Assembly (NCBI RefSeq): GCF_012489685.1
Contig: NC_080043.1
Span: forward strand, 8,310,501-8,374,500
DNA length: 64,000 nucleotides
Reading direction: 5' to 3'
Source of the DNA: Lotus japonicus
Lineage: Eukaryota > Streptophyta > Magnoliopsida > Fabales > Fabaceae
This document shows positions 48,324-60,365 of the stretch, one piece after another (position 1 is the stretch's first letter; every line of letters begins with the position of its first letter). A model generated the notes under the pieces. It was not told the origin of the DNA. It ran no database searches and saw nothing but the letters and a program-made list of their open reading frames with translations. Made by a program: the position numbers and the translations under genes.

Positions 48324-49242
48324 TCATGGCATCAGGTTTGCATGCTTCATTGAGGTTTAGACCCCGGATGGGATCCAATGTCACTGAGTAATCTGAGTAG
48401 GGGTTGAAATATTGATTAGCCACTGTGTCCAAAGGAGCTATGGTGGCTAGGCTCTTTTCGAAATTCTTTTTACCAACGTAGCCTGTCTCTGCTAAGTAGT
48501 AGCTTTGATCTGCTTGTACGTTTTCGACGACCCCATCAGATTTCCAAATGGATATACGTTGATGCAAAGTCGAAGGCACTGCTCCCACACCATGAATCCA
48601 TTCTCTTCCCAGCAGCAAATTGTAATTGGCCTTTGAAGGAACCACAATGAACAATGTGGAGCGGGCCACCGTTCCTACAGTTATATTCAACATGATTGCC
48701 CCCAGGGAAGAACCTGTCTTTCCTTCATAATCAGAAAGTACCATATCATGTGGGATTAGGTCTGCTTCAGTTTTACCCAACTTTTTTAGCATAAACCCAG
48801 GCATCAGGTTGATTGCGGCTCCTCCGTCGACAAGGACTTTGTTAACTCCTTTTTCCTCGACTTTGGCCCAAACGAATAATGGCTTTAAATGGCTCTTCAT
48901 TTGTTCAGTTGGCCTCTGGAAAATAGCTCTCTCATCCTCGACAGACCCTCTCTGCATCACATAATAACACAAAGGATTGTCATCTGGCTCTTCCTCGACA
49001 TAGTAATCTTCTTCGCTTTCTGTAACCTCTGAGATTCTGTCGAATTCAGCAGGTAAGATAGACACTATGCAAATGATGTTGAGGTCTTCTCCATCACTGT
49101 CGTCGAAATCTTCGAGCATGTCTTCATCTTCATCTTCAACAGCCTCTTTCCTCTTTTCCTTGGCTGGGTTAGGTGGCACAGTTGTTCCTTGTTTAATGGC
49201 GTGGTCTAGCTGGTTGATAATCAACGACCAAACTAGGTTCAT
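48256..49242 (-). pseudogene. Protease part of Tat gag-pol
   Basis: Minus strand. An acidic stretch is followed by a retropepsin-like domain: VLVDGGAAINLMP (active site D-G-G instead of D-S/T-G, as is usual in this clade), ADLIPHDMVLSDYEGK and NYNLLLGREWIHG. The frame is shifted relative to both the upstream gag tail (break near 49200-49240) and the downstream RT. Confidence 0.82.
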
Positions 49243-51903
49243 TACGAGGGTTGTCTTCTGGCTTTATGTCCCATAGTGAACGGAACTTGCCACTTCTTTC
49301 TCTTTCAGCTTTCCTTTTCCTCAGGAAACGTCTGAACTGAGTCCTAGTCATTTGTTCAGGAGCATAGTAATTCCCAGAACCATAGGAGTAGCTTCGCGAC
49401 ACACGGGAATTGTTGATGTAAGAGGATCCCTGGCCCAGGTCGATTTTCTGCCACTTCTGGTATTGTTTTGGCCTTGGAGGTGCTGGCCTGAACCATTGGT
49501 TTTTTGGCAACCCAGCATCAGGGACGTAAGTCTTGTCTTTATTCCTCGACTTCTGGCCCTTATGGCCATCGAGTTCCTGGCCTCTTTCAACCCACTCCTC
49601 ATGGGGATACTTCAACCTCCTAGACACAGACACTTTGTCTTGATAATGCCTTTTCATTTCTGAATCTTGGTAGGCCTTGGCTGCAGATTTGTCGAACACG
49701 GCGCTGCATCAAGGGCACAACATGACTTCTTTCTCGCCATCTTTGCTCCGAGATAGAAACTCGACAAGAGTTTCTCCAGCCTTGGGGTAAACCTCCTCTA
49801 AGCTCACCTCTTTCTCGACCTCTGGCTCGTCGACAGCAATGTTTTCTTCCTTTGCCTCCCCAAGCGTCAAGCCCAGACTTAGCTTTTCGGAAATGTCGAC
49901 CATGCCAATGTAGAAAGGCTCTACATAGTTGGCCTCAGCTATCTGCAATGGGTCAGAGTCGATCTTCATTTGGCCTTTGGCTTTTTCATCATACTTGAGT
50001 CTTCCTGAATCCAATGCCCCTGCACAAGGTCCCTGAAACGAACACACTGTGAGGTCCAATGACCAAAAAAGTTGTGATACTTGCAGTATTTCTTCCCTTT
50101 CCTTTGTTCAGGAGAAGGAAGCTTTTGGTCTTTAGGGACCACAAGCAAACCATCAGACACAAGTATATCATAAATTGCATCACATTTGGTTACATCAAAC
50201 ATATAAGTTTTTACTGCAGGAATTGTGTTCTTGGGGCTTTCTTCCCCAAGTTTGTTTTCATATGGTTTTAATGCCTTACAAACATAAGGATCGCCTGGCT
50301 GGAGTTCAGCCAGATTGACATCATTTATGTCAACGTCTGCAGGGACTTCTCGATAAACACATGGACTTTGACACACCGGGTCAGTGTCTATGTACGCTAC
50401 TTTTTCCTTCTTTGGCCACTTAGTAGTCTTGGCCCTTTCCTCAGACTTTTCAGCTTTTAGTAATTCGATGTGTCTCACTCTGTCTGCGAGTAGGGACATA
50501 TCTCGAATATACTGAGTATCGATTTTCTTTCTAATGGAATACTCTAGACCACCAGCGGCTAAAACCACTAACTCGTGTTCAGGGACATGGGTGAAACATC
50601 GAGATTTAAGCATTCTAAACCTGTTTAGATAATCATCAATGGACTCTGCTGGCTTTCTTTTGACACTAGCCAGATCTTTCAGACTCACCTTGCACTCTCC
50701 CCTAAAGAACTGTTCATGGAAATTTTTTTCCAATTGGGCCCACGTATGGACTGACCTCGGGGCGAGGGTGGTGAACTAGGTGAACGCATTCTTAGTTAAA
50801 GAACTCGGGAAGTACTTCATTTTTAAATTTTCATTGATGGCTAGATCCCCTGCCTCGATTTGGTACCTGGCTATGTGTTCTACAGTGGACTCTCCTGAAT
50901 CCCCAGAAAACTTAGTGAATTTGGGGACCTTCCAGCCTCGAGGAAGTTCTGATTCGAGAACTTCTTCTGTAAAGGCCGACACAAAATGGGGCCTATTCGC
51001 GAAACCTACGTTGAAGCCATGCTGGTTCAACAATTGTTCCACTACAGCAGCAACATTTTGTTGCCCCCCAACATTCTGGTGTCGAATTCTTTCCAGTACG
51101 CCATCAGCGTGCTCTTCCCTGTTTACCATATACACATTTTGCAATGGTGGCTGCACTGCCTCGTTTCCCCTAAACCAAGGGTTTGCCCCCATCTCTTGGT
51201 GTTGTGGCGCCTGATAGCGCACAGGGGCAGGGACATGGTTAGGCAATGGGATTTGGTTAACCCCTGGTGCTGGCTGAATTTCGACTGGTGCTCCCAGGGC
51301 TGTAGCCAGTCGATCCATCTGACGTGCCAAATGCTGATTATTGGCATTATTATTTTAGAGCACAGGGTTAATTAGTTCACCTATCTGTCGAGATAGCATG
51401 TTAACCATTTCATGGTTACTATCATCTACTTGCTGCCTAATGGCTTGAAGTGAACCAGTGTTCATACCTGTAGACAAATAAATCTGTGAACTGGACCCAG
51501 GGATAGGGCCAGGAGGGCTGACTTGACTCCCTAAGTTCAACATTGTTCCATTTGCCCCAAAGGGGGGTATGCTAAATGGAGGAACATTCTCGGGGAATGT
51601 CGAATATGTGCCCTGTATGCCTTGCATTACAGACATAGGCATACCATAAGGCATGTCTCCTCTCGTAATAGTTGGAACAATTTGTGCCTGCACTGATGTA
51701 GATACAGGCATTTCTGCAACAGCAGAGATTGCTACGTTCTGGGTTGGCATAGGGGTGCTAGGTCCCATCCCAGTAGACACTTCTTCATTATTATTACCAC
51801 TACTTCCCCCGGGGCTGCCCTGATTGCCCACGTTTGACCCTTGGGGGGAAGTTCTTCCTCGATTGCTTGTCATACTTATAGTCTTACCACTTCTCAGGTG
51901 CAT
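49193..51903 (-). pseudogene. gag of the Tat element, with stops and a frameshift
   Basis: Minus strand, starting at MHLRSGKTISM (51903). A Pro/Gln/Asn-rich N-terminus is followed by the retrotransposon gag domain (LEKNFHEQFFRGECKVSLKD, SIDDYLNRFRMLKSRC) and a Cys/His knuckle-like block (YCKYHNFFGHWTSQC). Breaks seen: an in-frame TAA at 51355-51357, an in-frame TAG at 50776-50778, a frameshift near 50000-50040 and an in-frame TGA at 49709-49711. The remaining pieces are in register and well conserved, so the lesions look recent. Confidence 0.85.
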
Positions 51904-52000
51904 ATAAATCACAATCAAGGCAAGTAACAACTACCAAGTAGCATGCAATAAACCAAACACACAAAACGCTTCTGTAAAACTTAGTTTTCACAAAAACGGT

Positions 52001-52019
52001 CCCACTGGGCGTGCCAATT
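52001..52019 (-). other. Primer-binding-site-like sequence next to the 5' LTR
   Basis: Read on minus directly after the LTR: AATTGGCACGCCCAGTGGG. It begins with TTGG one or two bases from the LTR end, as tRNA primer sites do. I cannot name the tRNA with confidence. Confidence 0.55.
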
Positions 52020-52834
52020 TGTTTACGCTGATTTTTGGTAAACAAATATCCTCTTAGTTCGACTAAAGGAAGTTTAGATTCAGGGACCTTTTGAGAAAAC
52101 GCTTTGCCAAAGTGTTGTGTGCGTGTGAGTGTTTTTCGACAACAACGAATCGGTTTAAATAGAACTGAATTTCATTAAGCACGGGTCAATTACAAAGAAG
52201 TCACATACATCAAAATAACACGAAAGCTACAAGAAATGTGGATTTCGACAGGAAAATGCATAAAGGAACTGGAAATTAACAAGCTTAAATACAAGAAAAC
52301 TAAAGTGTTGGTTCTGCAACATACTCCTCCATCATCACGTTTTGCTCCTTGAGTCTCATTGATGCGGACATTTAGAGCTTTTTGGTGAATTTTCAGAGTT
52401 TGAGTTGGGAACCCCTTTTTCTGCTGCTGCTTTTCCTATTTATAGTGCTGCTTCTTCCTCCACGTTCTTGGCGGTTTTTTCTTCAATGCATGATGGCTTC
52501 GTCGGTTTGAATTTTGGCGCCTTACCCCACGTTTAGCCGGTGGATTTGTGCACGTGACTTTGATTGGTTTGCTTGCGACGTGGGTAGCCTTGAGTCGTGG
52601 GTAACCACCGCTGTTTGTGGCATCGTGGGTACGCACACGTGCTGATAATTGCCCACCTTTGGTAACTGCCTCTTTCGTCGCGTTTGCCGGTTTGTCGAAT
52701 TTTCCTTTACTCCCCTGACTTTGGGGGGAGTGTTGCCTGATGGGCTTCGAGCTCCGTCGCGGTTCTTCCTGTCGAGGAAGCATCCTTCTAACACCGGTGT
52801 CGATAATTGTAGCATTAGAAATCTTGGCTCAACA
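52020..52834 (-). repeat. 5' LTR of the Tat retrotransposon
   Basis: 815 bp partner of 38639-39453, ending next to TSD GGACC. It carries the minus-strand TATA box (complement of about 52435-52446), which should drive gag-pol. Confidence 0.95.
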
Positions 52835-52839
52835 GGACC

Positions 52840-53590
52840 ACTCCCATATTCGCATGACATCTACTACATTTTATTCTCCAGTTACTATTCATAAGAAACA
52901 ACCAATGAGCTTCTGCCACCTGGCTTTCTTTCATTTATCTTCTCCTTTTTTTCCCAAAACTTAAGCCTTTCACCCACTCTTGGATACGACGTCGTTCCCC
53001 ACCCAACCTGTCTTCATCCCTTTCTCAAATCAACCCTAGCTGGCGATGGCGTGTTGCTCTTCCTCTCTACCCACTCTGCTCCTCTCTCAAATCAACCCTA
53101 ACTGGCAATGGCGTGTTGCCTTACCCTCGCTACCCTCTCTCCCCTTGCTTGGATTTCCTTCTATTTTCCTTAGTCGGAACCCTAGATTTCTTCCCATGTT
53201 GAACTTCGTTTTTACCCACTATTGACCAATCTATCACGTCGTTTTTTCATATTGATCTGATGATTCATTTATCTTCGCCGTCGTCTACTGTTCCTTCGTC
53301 ATGCTTTCTCCTCAGTTGGACAAGTCTTGGGTTTGAATGCATCTTCAAAGGTTGATCTGTGTTCAAATGGTCAGTATCAATCCAATTCTCAATTAATTTT
53401 CGTACTACTTTTACACTTTTGTATTCTGATTACCTACATGTGCTACTGGTATGGTTTTGTCAGTGTAGTTGATAATTTTTGCTATAAATACCCCTTACTG
53501 TGAACTTCCAATCACCACATTTCCCCTCTCAGTCTGTTTGAAAAAATCTTCTTTATTTGCATTGATTTCACCGATCTCTCTGTTTTCATT
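52840..53590. other. Flank of the retrotransposon with a short direct repeat
   Basis: No complete gene. A block CTCTCAAATCAACCCTA-CTGGC-ATGGCGTGTTGC occurs twice, near 53022 and 53084. A TATA-like TATAAATACC at 53483 lies about 110 bp before the ATG of the RPA-like fragment. Confidence 0.45.
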
Positions 53591-53596
53591 GCACCA

Positions 53597-53830
53597 TGTC
53601 TGGACACATGAGTTCTATTCGAAGTTTATACCCTGGTAGAGTAGCCTGGAAGATTAAATCAAGGGTTATTAGGAAGTAAGAGATGTCCCCTACTACTGAA
53701 CCTTCCAAGCCATATCCAGGGAAGGTTTACAAAATCACATATTTTGCTTTTGTCACAACACTGGAAGTTTCAGAGCTTCTTCACATGAGTTTAAGATCCT
53801 TTTCACTAGAAGAAGGCATATGTTGAGAAG
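53597..53830 (+). pseudogene. RPA1-like (DUF223-type) gene fragment
   Basis: Starting at ATG 53597 it reads IRSLYPGRVAWKIKSRVIRK, then an in-frame TAA. In the same frame a later stretch reads YPGKVYKITYFAFV. Both match the layout of plant DUF223/RPA-like proteins (a GR-x-x-W-K/R-x-x-x-R-V-x-R start, later GEVYKxSYF), with the strand between them deleted. It is a broken copy. With the fragment at 24725-25050 it is the second RPA-like remnant in the window, and both are near Helitron-like ends. Confidence 0.45.
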
Positions 53831-53969
53831 TATACTAAGCAATTAAGGTTATCCATGTTGAAGATTGTGCTATAGACATCATCTCTTAAGTGTATTTTGT
53901 ATTAATCTATTATTATGTCTATTTGTAAGTCGTTTTGATGTATGAATTGGTATATGTTACTGTGCTCCT

Positions 53970-53970
53970 A

Positions 53971-54015
<45 letters not shown>
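53970..54015. repeat. (AC)n(AT)n microsatellite
   Basis: Short ACACAC tract running into about 17 AT dinucleotides. Confidence 0.9.
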
Positions 54016-54016
<1 letters not shown>

Positions 54017-55270
54017 TATGGCTTTCATGCTCCTTCATCATCATCTTTTGTGATTCATTACTCTTTCAGCTTTGGATTTAGGTGATAGAAATGAGCTCCT
54101 GTTATTATAAGTTGTAAGTTATGTTCTTCCTGTTGGTTTAAATAGCTGGATTTAGAAATCTGCTCTCAAATGTTGGGTGTCATATGCATGCTCAGTGTTT
54201 AAGAGGGGTGGGCTTCACTGCCTATTCTTCTTTTGAATTGTTTCTAATTTTTCACTGCATTTGATCTTTTATTGGCTACTTAGTTAAGCGATTATCTCCT
54301 TCATTTTCCCCTTTTATTAAGTTATTTCTTTTTTAGACTGTTAAATATGTTGTGAAGTATGTTTCTTATTCCATATTAAGATGTTGGGGATTTATTCACT
54401 TATCTCTTATCAGTATCTAATCTGACTTTGGTTTAAGATTTTCTGCCACTACTGTTATTAATTTTTCTTCTTTTGCAACTTAATAGGCAGTAAAAAAGGT
54501 GAATGAACACGAGAGATTAAAAGCAATGCGCTGTGATGTTATCCATGAAGCTTGTGAACGCATGTAGTATGCTTTGGCTGTTAAGGATTATGGAAATGCT
54601 CTGGATGCTTGTGCTGTTTTTTTATGCTGATAGACATACTAATGAGTTGGTATATTTATTGTCTTTTTAGGAAGCAAACAGCAATGCAGGTCATTTTTGC
54701 CAAGTTAGGGATCAAAATGATTTATCTTATTTGGGCTCTCTTTCAAGAGAGTGTTAAATTCAGATAGTATATTACTATTATGAGGGAAGGAAGCTGCACA
54801 GCTTTGATTCGCGGGTGCTGTCCTCTGGTTTTTATCATGGCTTGATATTTTGTGGTGATGTGTGCTGTAGAGTTTTTTTTCGACTAGGATCGTGGTAACA
54901 CAAGGAGTATATACTGCAAACTGAACCTAGGCTTCTTAATCCGTTTTGTCTCCTTTTCTTTTTCTGCTTTTCTTTTGTTCTATTATGTTTTTGTTCAAGT
55001 ACTGTATCTTTGTCATCTCTATTTTTTTTTTCAAATTTAAGTAAAATTCTATCATAAGGAAGAGTTGGCCAATGCATGTATCTTCATTTTTCAGTAAAAA
55101 GGAGCAAAAGTTTCATGGGTTTAACCTGGTTTGTGGTGGCTGTTATGTGGGAAGGGTAAAACAAAAGCTAGGGTTCCAGCTAAGAGAACTCCTCACCACG
55201 ACACCTAAACCTGGTCATTTAGAAAGGTTCATGTTGGAACATTTTGTCATGCATTTTGTCAAAAACAACT
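54016..55270. other. Gene-fragment region without a recognisable product
   Basis: Mostly T-rich, intron-like sequence. A short open stretch after an AG acceptor at 54487 (AVKKVNEHERLKAMRCDVI) is closed by a stop within 30 codons, and a second one begins near 54671. I cannot assign either. They may be exon remnants. Confidence 0.3.
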
Positions 55271-55273
55271 GAT

Positions 55274-56147
55274 TGTCGAAGCAGATGTCGTGGCATCTGA
55301 TTTCGTGAAGCTAGGACATCAGTCCTTTGCTGAAGTTTAATTTTGTGGGCCCTTTGAAGATTTACTGAAGATATGTTTTTGAGTTACTTGAGGAGCAAGT
55401 AGCCATTCCAGAAGGGTTTTAATTGTTGGGTTGTTATTTGTTGAAACAATCTTTGATAAAAGATTTGTTTCTATCTTTACTTGGGAAAAACGCAACAAGA
55501 TCTTTGGAGATTCTGTTTTGATTTGATTATTGTTGCAATCTGTTACTTCAGCCCAAGCAAACCCTAGTGCCTACCTGCTGCTGCTGAAGTCTATAAAAAG
55601 GATGAAGACCTAAAGCTTGAACACCACTGAAGCTAATAGAGAGAGATCAAGTATTTTAGGGTTGTTCATTGTTCTTTATCCTTGTTTCTTGTGAACAAAC
55701 TTTGCTCCCTGATTCTATAAAGCAAAGTTGTGTTCTGTGTTCTTTAATTCTTCAAACTCTGATTGTTGATTGTCTGTTACCAATCACTGTGGCAGTGATT
55801 GAGAGAAAGGGAGAGGGGCTCTCATACTTAGGTTGAGATACTAAGTAGAAATACACTTGGGTAGATTAGGAAGTGAACTATGAACCGTGGTGTTCATGAG
55901 TGTCTGTAACTCCTGAATCTTGAGATAGTGGATTTCCTTTCTTTGGGTGCAAACCCTCCAGACGTAGGTGAAGTTTCACCGAACTGGGTTACCAATCTTC
56001 TGTGTTCTACTTTATTATTTTTCTGGTTTTGTTACTGTTAGTCAGTTGTCGAACCGGTTGTCCCAGCATCGTGTTCGACATCTGTCCTGTGCGAGAACTG
56101 TTTTTACAGTTCAGAGCACAAGAGAAACTGCAACCAGATGACAACCA
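55274..56147 (+). mobile_element. Probable solo LTR of a Copia (SIRE-like) element
   Basis: A single block with LTR-type features: a TATA-like TCTATAAAAAGG near 55590, and downstream GAGAGAGATCAAGT, GGTGCAAACCCTCCAGACGT and CACCGAACTGGGTTACCAA. These are phrases I associate with SIRE/Maximus-type LTRs. TG and CA ends can be placed at 55274 and 56147, but no target duplication was found and no internal region follows. Boundaries are approximate. Confidence 0.4.
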
Positions 56148-56558
56148 GAGGTATGTCTGTATCTTTTCATCAATTTTGTGTCGATATCTTCTCTTCCTTT
56201 GGAAGAAGAAACATAGTGCTCCATAATCTTCTTGCATATTTAGTTACACATCTATCAAAATATGAACTTTTTTAATGATATAACTGATATCTCACTAATA
56301 TTTTCTTATATATTGAACATGAGATCTTGAAAGTTGAAAATCATCACAAATATTTTAGTCCAATCTATCTTTTTAAACCAACATGTTCCCAAGTTATTAT
56401 GTAAAACATAAAATTTCTAAACCACCGGCCTACATAAGTAAATCATAGTTTATCTATATTGTTGTTGGCTTGGTTTTTTCTATTATGTAGAACAGAACTT
56501 TATGGGTGACTTTTGCTAAGGACTAACAATATCTAAACCTTATGTTTGCTAATTACAG

Positions 56559-56675
56559 GTATTAGATCAGATTCATGATGCTTTCAAGGAAGGGAGTTCA
56601 TTCCGCAGCAGTTCATTGGCAGAAGAAATTGCCACGTTGAACTTTGGAGTTAATAAACTTGAATCTGAATGTCAG
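56559..56675 (+). pseudogene. Orphan exon, product not recognised
   Basis: A 117-bp open segment (39 codons, phase 0) flanked by TTACAG and GTGAAA splice-like sites. It reads VLDQIHDAFKEGSSFRSSSL, then a helical stretch ending VNKLESECQ. The codon pattern and clean splice borders look like a true exon, but no partner exons were found. It lies between a probable solo LTR and a PPR fragment, so it may be captured host sequence. Confidence 0.4.
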
Positions 56676-58525
56676 GTGAAATGAAATTAGGCTAAGTCTT
56701 TGGAAAAGACTGAAACTGTTTTATTCGCTGTTCAGTGATAAAGATTCTCATTTTTGGGCTTTGTGTTTTAGGTGATATGTATTTTTACCCAACTTAGTGA
56801 ATCATAACTATTTCATTGGGGTGGAAACAATGCTTAAAAAACTAGCTTGAATGAACATGATACAATTTTGGAAAGAGTTGTTACCAACACTTTGTTTTTG
56901 GATATAGTCTTGGTCGTTGGTGAACTATGCTAACATGGATCTTAAGTTAGGCAGTGTATCTTAAGTTTGGTGAACTATGCTTAGATGGATTTTTTCCAAT
57001 GCTTTATATCCATGCTTATGCTCATTGTTTTTTAGGTTTGCAGACACGATGAATGCTTTTATTTTTTATGACATATAAGCTAAAAATATAGTATGACTTG
57101 AATCTAATGCCTGCTTTTGTTTATCTGGAATCAGTAGGGCAGTAAGCTATAATTATGGAGTTTGTAGTTGAAGGGTTGTTGATGTGAAACCAAGGTTGTG
57201 TTACTTGGACATCTCATTGTCGTTGACATTTATTCTTATAATCATACAATTTATGATTCATTCTTATAAACAAAACTTGGCAGGTAACGATTTAAGGTGA
57301 GGGTCATAGATGAGACTTACTCAACAACCTTTGTGATATTTTGAGAAGGTTTACTATTTTCGTTTCTGTTTCTTTTCTCAGGCTGTCTACTGTCCACTTC
57401 CCTTTGGTAATTGTCTTTGCTAACAGATTTTGGGGTTTTAAAATTGGGGAAAACTCCTTCAAAGTCCATGCCCAAATGTATGCTGTGTTTTGCCTAATAT
57501 TGTTAGATTTTAAATTTGGAACAGTTATTTTGAAATATAGACTGACAAATTATTTTACTCTCCTCTGTGAAATTTAGTACCTTTTGGCATGAACGTTATC
57601 AGAATGATTGCTTGCTCAAGTTGCTAGACCATGTGATGTTGCATATTTAGATGGAGTTGTCTTCATAGCAAGGTGTTTTCTTCTATCAAGGGTAAGTCTC
57701 TTTTGTTAATCAATTGAAGTTTCATTTTCAATTTTGTCTTTCTATTACAGCACATCTGTTTGTACTTTACTTTCTTCTACCAAGGATAATTTGGAATAAT
57801 TCTCTTATTCTCACTTTTTTCTGCTCTATGTTTGTGATTGAAGGAAGGTTGAAGAAAGATCTAGGTGCAATCAAATTTCAGTCCCAGTATTAGAAAAGAA
57901 TGGTTGAAGTTAATGGAAGACTCGAGATTATTTGATTTTTTATTAGTATATTTGGTTTTTTTTTATTACTATTGGGCACCAGTTGTGGTTAAATGCCACT
58001 GCCACAGACCCCATTGTTCCTGAGAGTTATGAGGAGCAGATGATGCTATCTATGGCTGTCTCTTTAGATGATGGTTGAGCCATGTCAAGTGGACACATTG
58101 CTTCTTGGCAGTAGTTTTCGGTTGCTGGTTTTATCTTCTTAAATAGGTGAAACTTTCCTTGACTGTTTGACTAGCCAAGTTCTGAGTTGGGAGTCTAAGC
58201 AAAATTCACATGTGTGCAATTTATTCAAGGATCAAGTAGTGATTCTCTTCTCACACGAATTTATATATATTACTCATGTTTGATGTCAAAAAAGAAGTTA
58301 TTATGGTGGGTAAGTTTTGATGAGTTACATGAATAGTTATGGCACACTTCTGATTTATTGTTCGAACATGTGCTGCAACTGATTCAAAATAAGATGTATG
58401 TGAAACTGGAAAGTTTGGTTTGTTTTCAGTTACTGTGATGTAAAGACACCATTTTTGGACTGTTTGAAATTTGAAATAACTAATTGCTTATTTATTGTTG
58501 TTCTTGAAGTTATGTTGCTTAATGG

Positions 58526-58780
58526 ATGGAGGTATCTGAGTGGATGAATAAGAATGGTGTGTGCATATTTTCTCCTACTGAACATGCGGTGCACTTGGAC
58601 CTCATTGGCAAGGTTCATGGGTTTTCTTCTGCAGAAAGCTATTTTAACAGCTTGAAGGAACAAGACAAAACTGAGAAGGCATATGGTGCTCTCTTGAATT
58701 GCTATGTTCGACAGTGCCTAATTGATAAGTCCCTCTCCCATTTTCAGAAAATTAAGGAGCTGGTCTACACGTGCTTTTGA
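58526..58780 (+). pseudogene. PPR protein gene fragment
   Basis: EVSEWMNKNGVCIFSPTEHA, HLDLIGKVHGFSSAESYF and EKAYGALLNCYVRQ are the first repeats of a P-class pentatricopeptide protein of the At4g21705/At1g02150-like mitochondrial group (from memory). The frame stops after about 80 residues, where such proteins run to about 500, and the rest is absent downstream. Normally these proteins bind organellar RNA. This copy is truncated on both sides. Confidence 0.7.
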
Positions 58781-59620
58781 ACAAGACAATTAACTGGGTG
58801 TAGAAAATAATGTTGTTTCTGCTATGCTGTTTGGGGAAATGGTCAGATGTAGATAGTGGATGTATAATAGGATCAAAAGAGAGAAAAGGCAGGGGGTGGG
58901 GGTGTATTGAATTGGTCTTTAGCCATGGAGCTGTCATTTATGTTTTGCTCTATTATTTTCCTATATTCAGAAATTGTTGCTTCTGGGCTTTGAGTTAGCT
59001 AAGTAGCTTGGTTGCTTTTTCTGCTTTTCCTATTTTTATTTGGGTTTAGCACCCTTGTGCTCCTTATATGAATTGTTTGCCTTCCAAAAAAGAACTAGCT
59101 GATTATGGACAAGAGCAGCTAATGAGACCTATAGTTCCTAATCAATTAGAAGAAAGCAGAAGTTTAGTACTTGCAAAGTATTGCAACTTAATAATATATT
59201 CTTCTAGACTGAATAATTTGCATTATAGTGCAAATGCAAACATTCAAACTTATGTCTTTAAATGATAAGTTTGTTTGTTGGTCTTTTTTGTTTTTTGGCT
59301 CATTGTAAATTCTGCAATCTCTATTCAAAAACCATCTCCTATCAGCCATCCCTAATCGGCCCAATAACTTTTATTTCATATATTATATTTTTGTGTGACT
59401 TTACTTGTCATTTACATCCAATATTGTGCATAACATCAATCATATAGAGGGTGTAGCCATTACAAACTGGAAAACTATCCAATTAATCTCCACACCGAAA
59501 ATGATATGCATAAACATCAATAGAAAATAATTACAATTAGTAACTACGTCATTATAGTATTCCATATATATCAATACTCATCTAAACTCAATCATAATAA
59601 TTAATAGTTAATTTAAATGA
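58781..59620. other. AT-rich sequence between the PPR fragment and a Helitron-like end
   Basis: No gene seen. From 59450 on the sequence becomes AT-rich, as is typical of the 3' part of Helitrons. Confidence 0.4.
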
Positions 59621-59627
59621 AAATTCT

Positions 59628-59662
59628 CCGTGCGATGCACGGGTAAATGGGCTAAATACTAG
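59628..59662 (+). mobile_element. Helitron-like 3' terminus
   Basis: A perfect 6-bp stem CCGTGC-GAT-GCACGG (59628-59642) is followed 16 bases later by CTAG (59659-59662) and then T. This is the arrangement of plant Helitron 3' ends. The element would extend leftward and could contain the RPA-like, orphan-exon and PPR fragments, all on the same strand. The 5' TC end was not located. Confidence 0.55.
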
Positions 59663-60360
59663 TTGGATTGATTCCCAAGTCTATTTCTTTGTATTTCCCA
59701 CTAGTCTCTAGGAAAACTTATCTTCTCTATTTTGTTTGTGGCAACTTTGTATTTCCCTCGTGGGCTCGGCCTTTGGGCCTTTTGTTCTTAATTCCAACTT
59801 TGATTGACCAAAAAAAAAAGCTTCTCTATCCCATCCATATTCATATGTGGGTACATGGGCGGATCCCGGGCCCGGCAAGCCTAGGCACTTGTTTGAACTC
59901 TGTGGCTAAAAAAATTGATTTGCGCCCCAGGGGCCCTTTTTGGGCAAAATAAAGGGCATCCTAAAAAAAAAAACAACCAAGAGAGTTGGCCCTAGTTTCA
60001 GAAGAAGTTTCAGTTGTCTCATATATTTCCCTAAATTTATGATTCAAAATTGAATTCTTTAATGACAAAGACCATGTGGCCAAACTCTGAAGCGTTGGCT
60101 AATTAATTTGTTGAAACTGTCAAATTCAAAATCTGTAGAAATTATTAAGTGAAATACCTTTGATAAATTTTACTCATTAAGTAAGGGTAAAATGTCATTT
60201 ATAATAAATAGAAAATGTCATTAATGATAAAAAAAAAATAACTTTTAATTTATTTGATATGACATCAATGATTATATAACTCATGTGTTTATCTAATAAT
60301 TAGTCTGAACAAATTGTTAAAAATATTTCTGGTGCATCACACGGGTAACGAGCTATATCC
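59663..60360. other. Repeat debris, no gene
   Basis: A GGGCGGATCCCGGGCCC string near 59858 recalls terminal sequences of old DNA transposons. A second, imperfect Helitron-like tail (GGTGCATCACACGGGTAACGAG) lies at 60330-60351. No gene is seen. Confidence 0.4.
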
Positions 60361-60365
60361 TTTTT

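Larger units (their letters stand above)
38639..52834 (-). mobile_element. Tat-clade Ty3/Gypsy LTR retrotransposon with an antisense gene cassette
   Basis: Bounded by 815-bp LTRs (38639-39453, 52020-52834; TG...CA) and the 5-bp target duplication GGACC (38634-38638, 52835-52839). By eye the LTRs differ at about 4 positions (0.5%). The coding strand is minus, so the right LTR is the 5' LTR. Order on minus: gag, protease, reverse transcriptase/RNase H, a second archaeal-type RNase H, integrase. The second RNase H is a hallmark of the Tat clade. Between integrase and the 3' LTR, about 5 kb carries two genes on the opposite (+) strand. A PBS-like string TTGGCACGCCCAGTGGGAC abuts the 5' LTR, and a G6 tract (TTTTTGGGGGGCAAC) abuts the 3' LTR. 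gag-pol is disrupted at many points, so the element is not autonomous. Confidence 0.95.

Noticed and set aside
59855..59960. hAT-like terminal repeat (GGGCGGATCCCGGG)
   Set aside because: Only one end is seen, with no 8-bp target duplication and no partner repeat.
60330..60356. Third Helitron 3' end (GGTGCATCACACGGGTAACGAGCTAT)
   Set aside because: The hairpin is imperfect and the terminus reads CTAT, not CTRR; possibly a decayed copy interrupted by the LINE.
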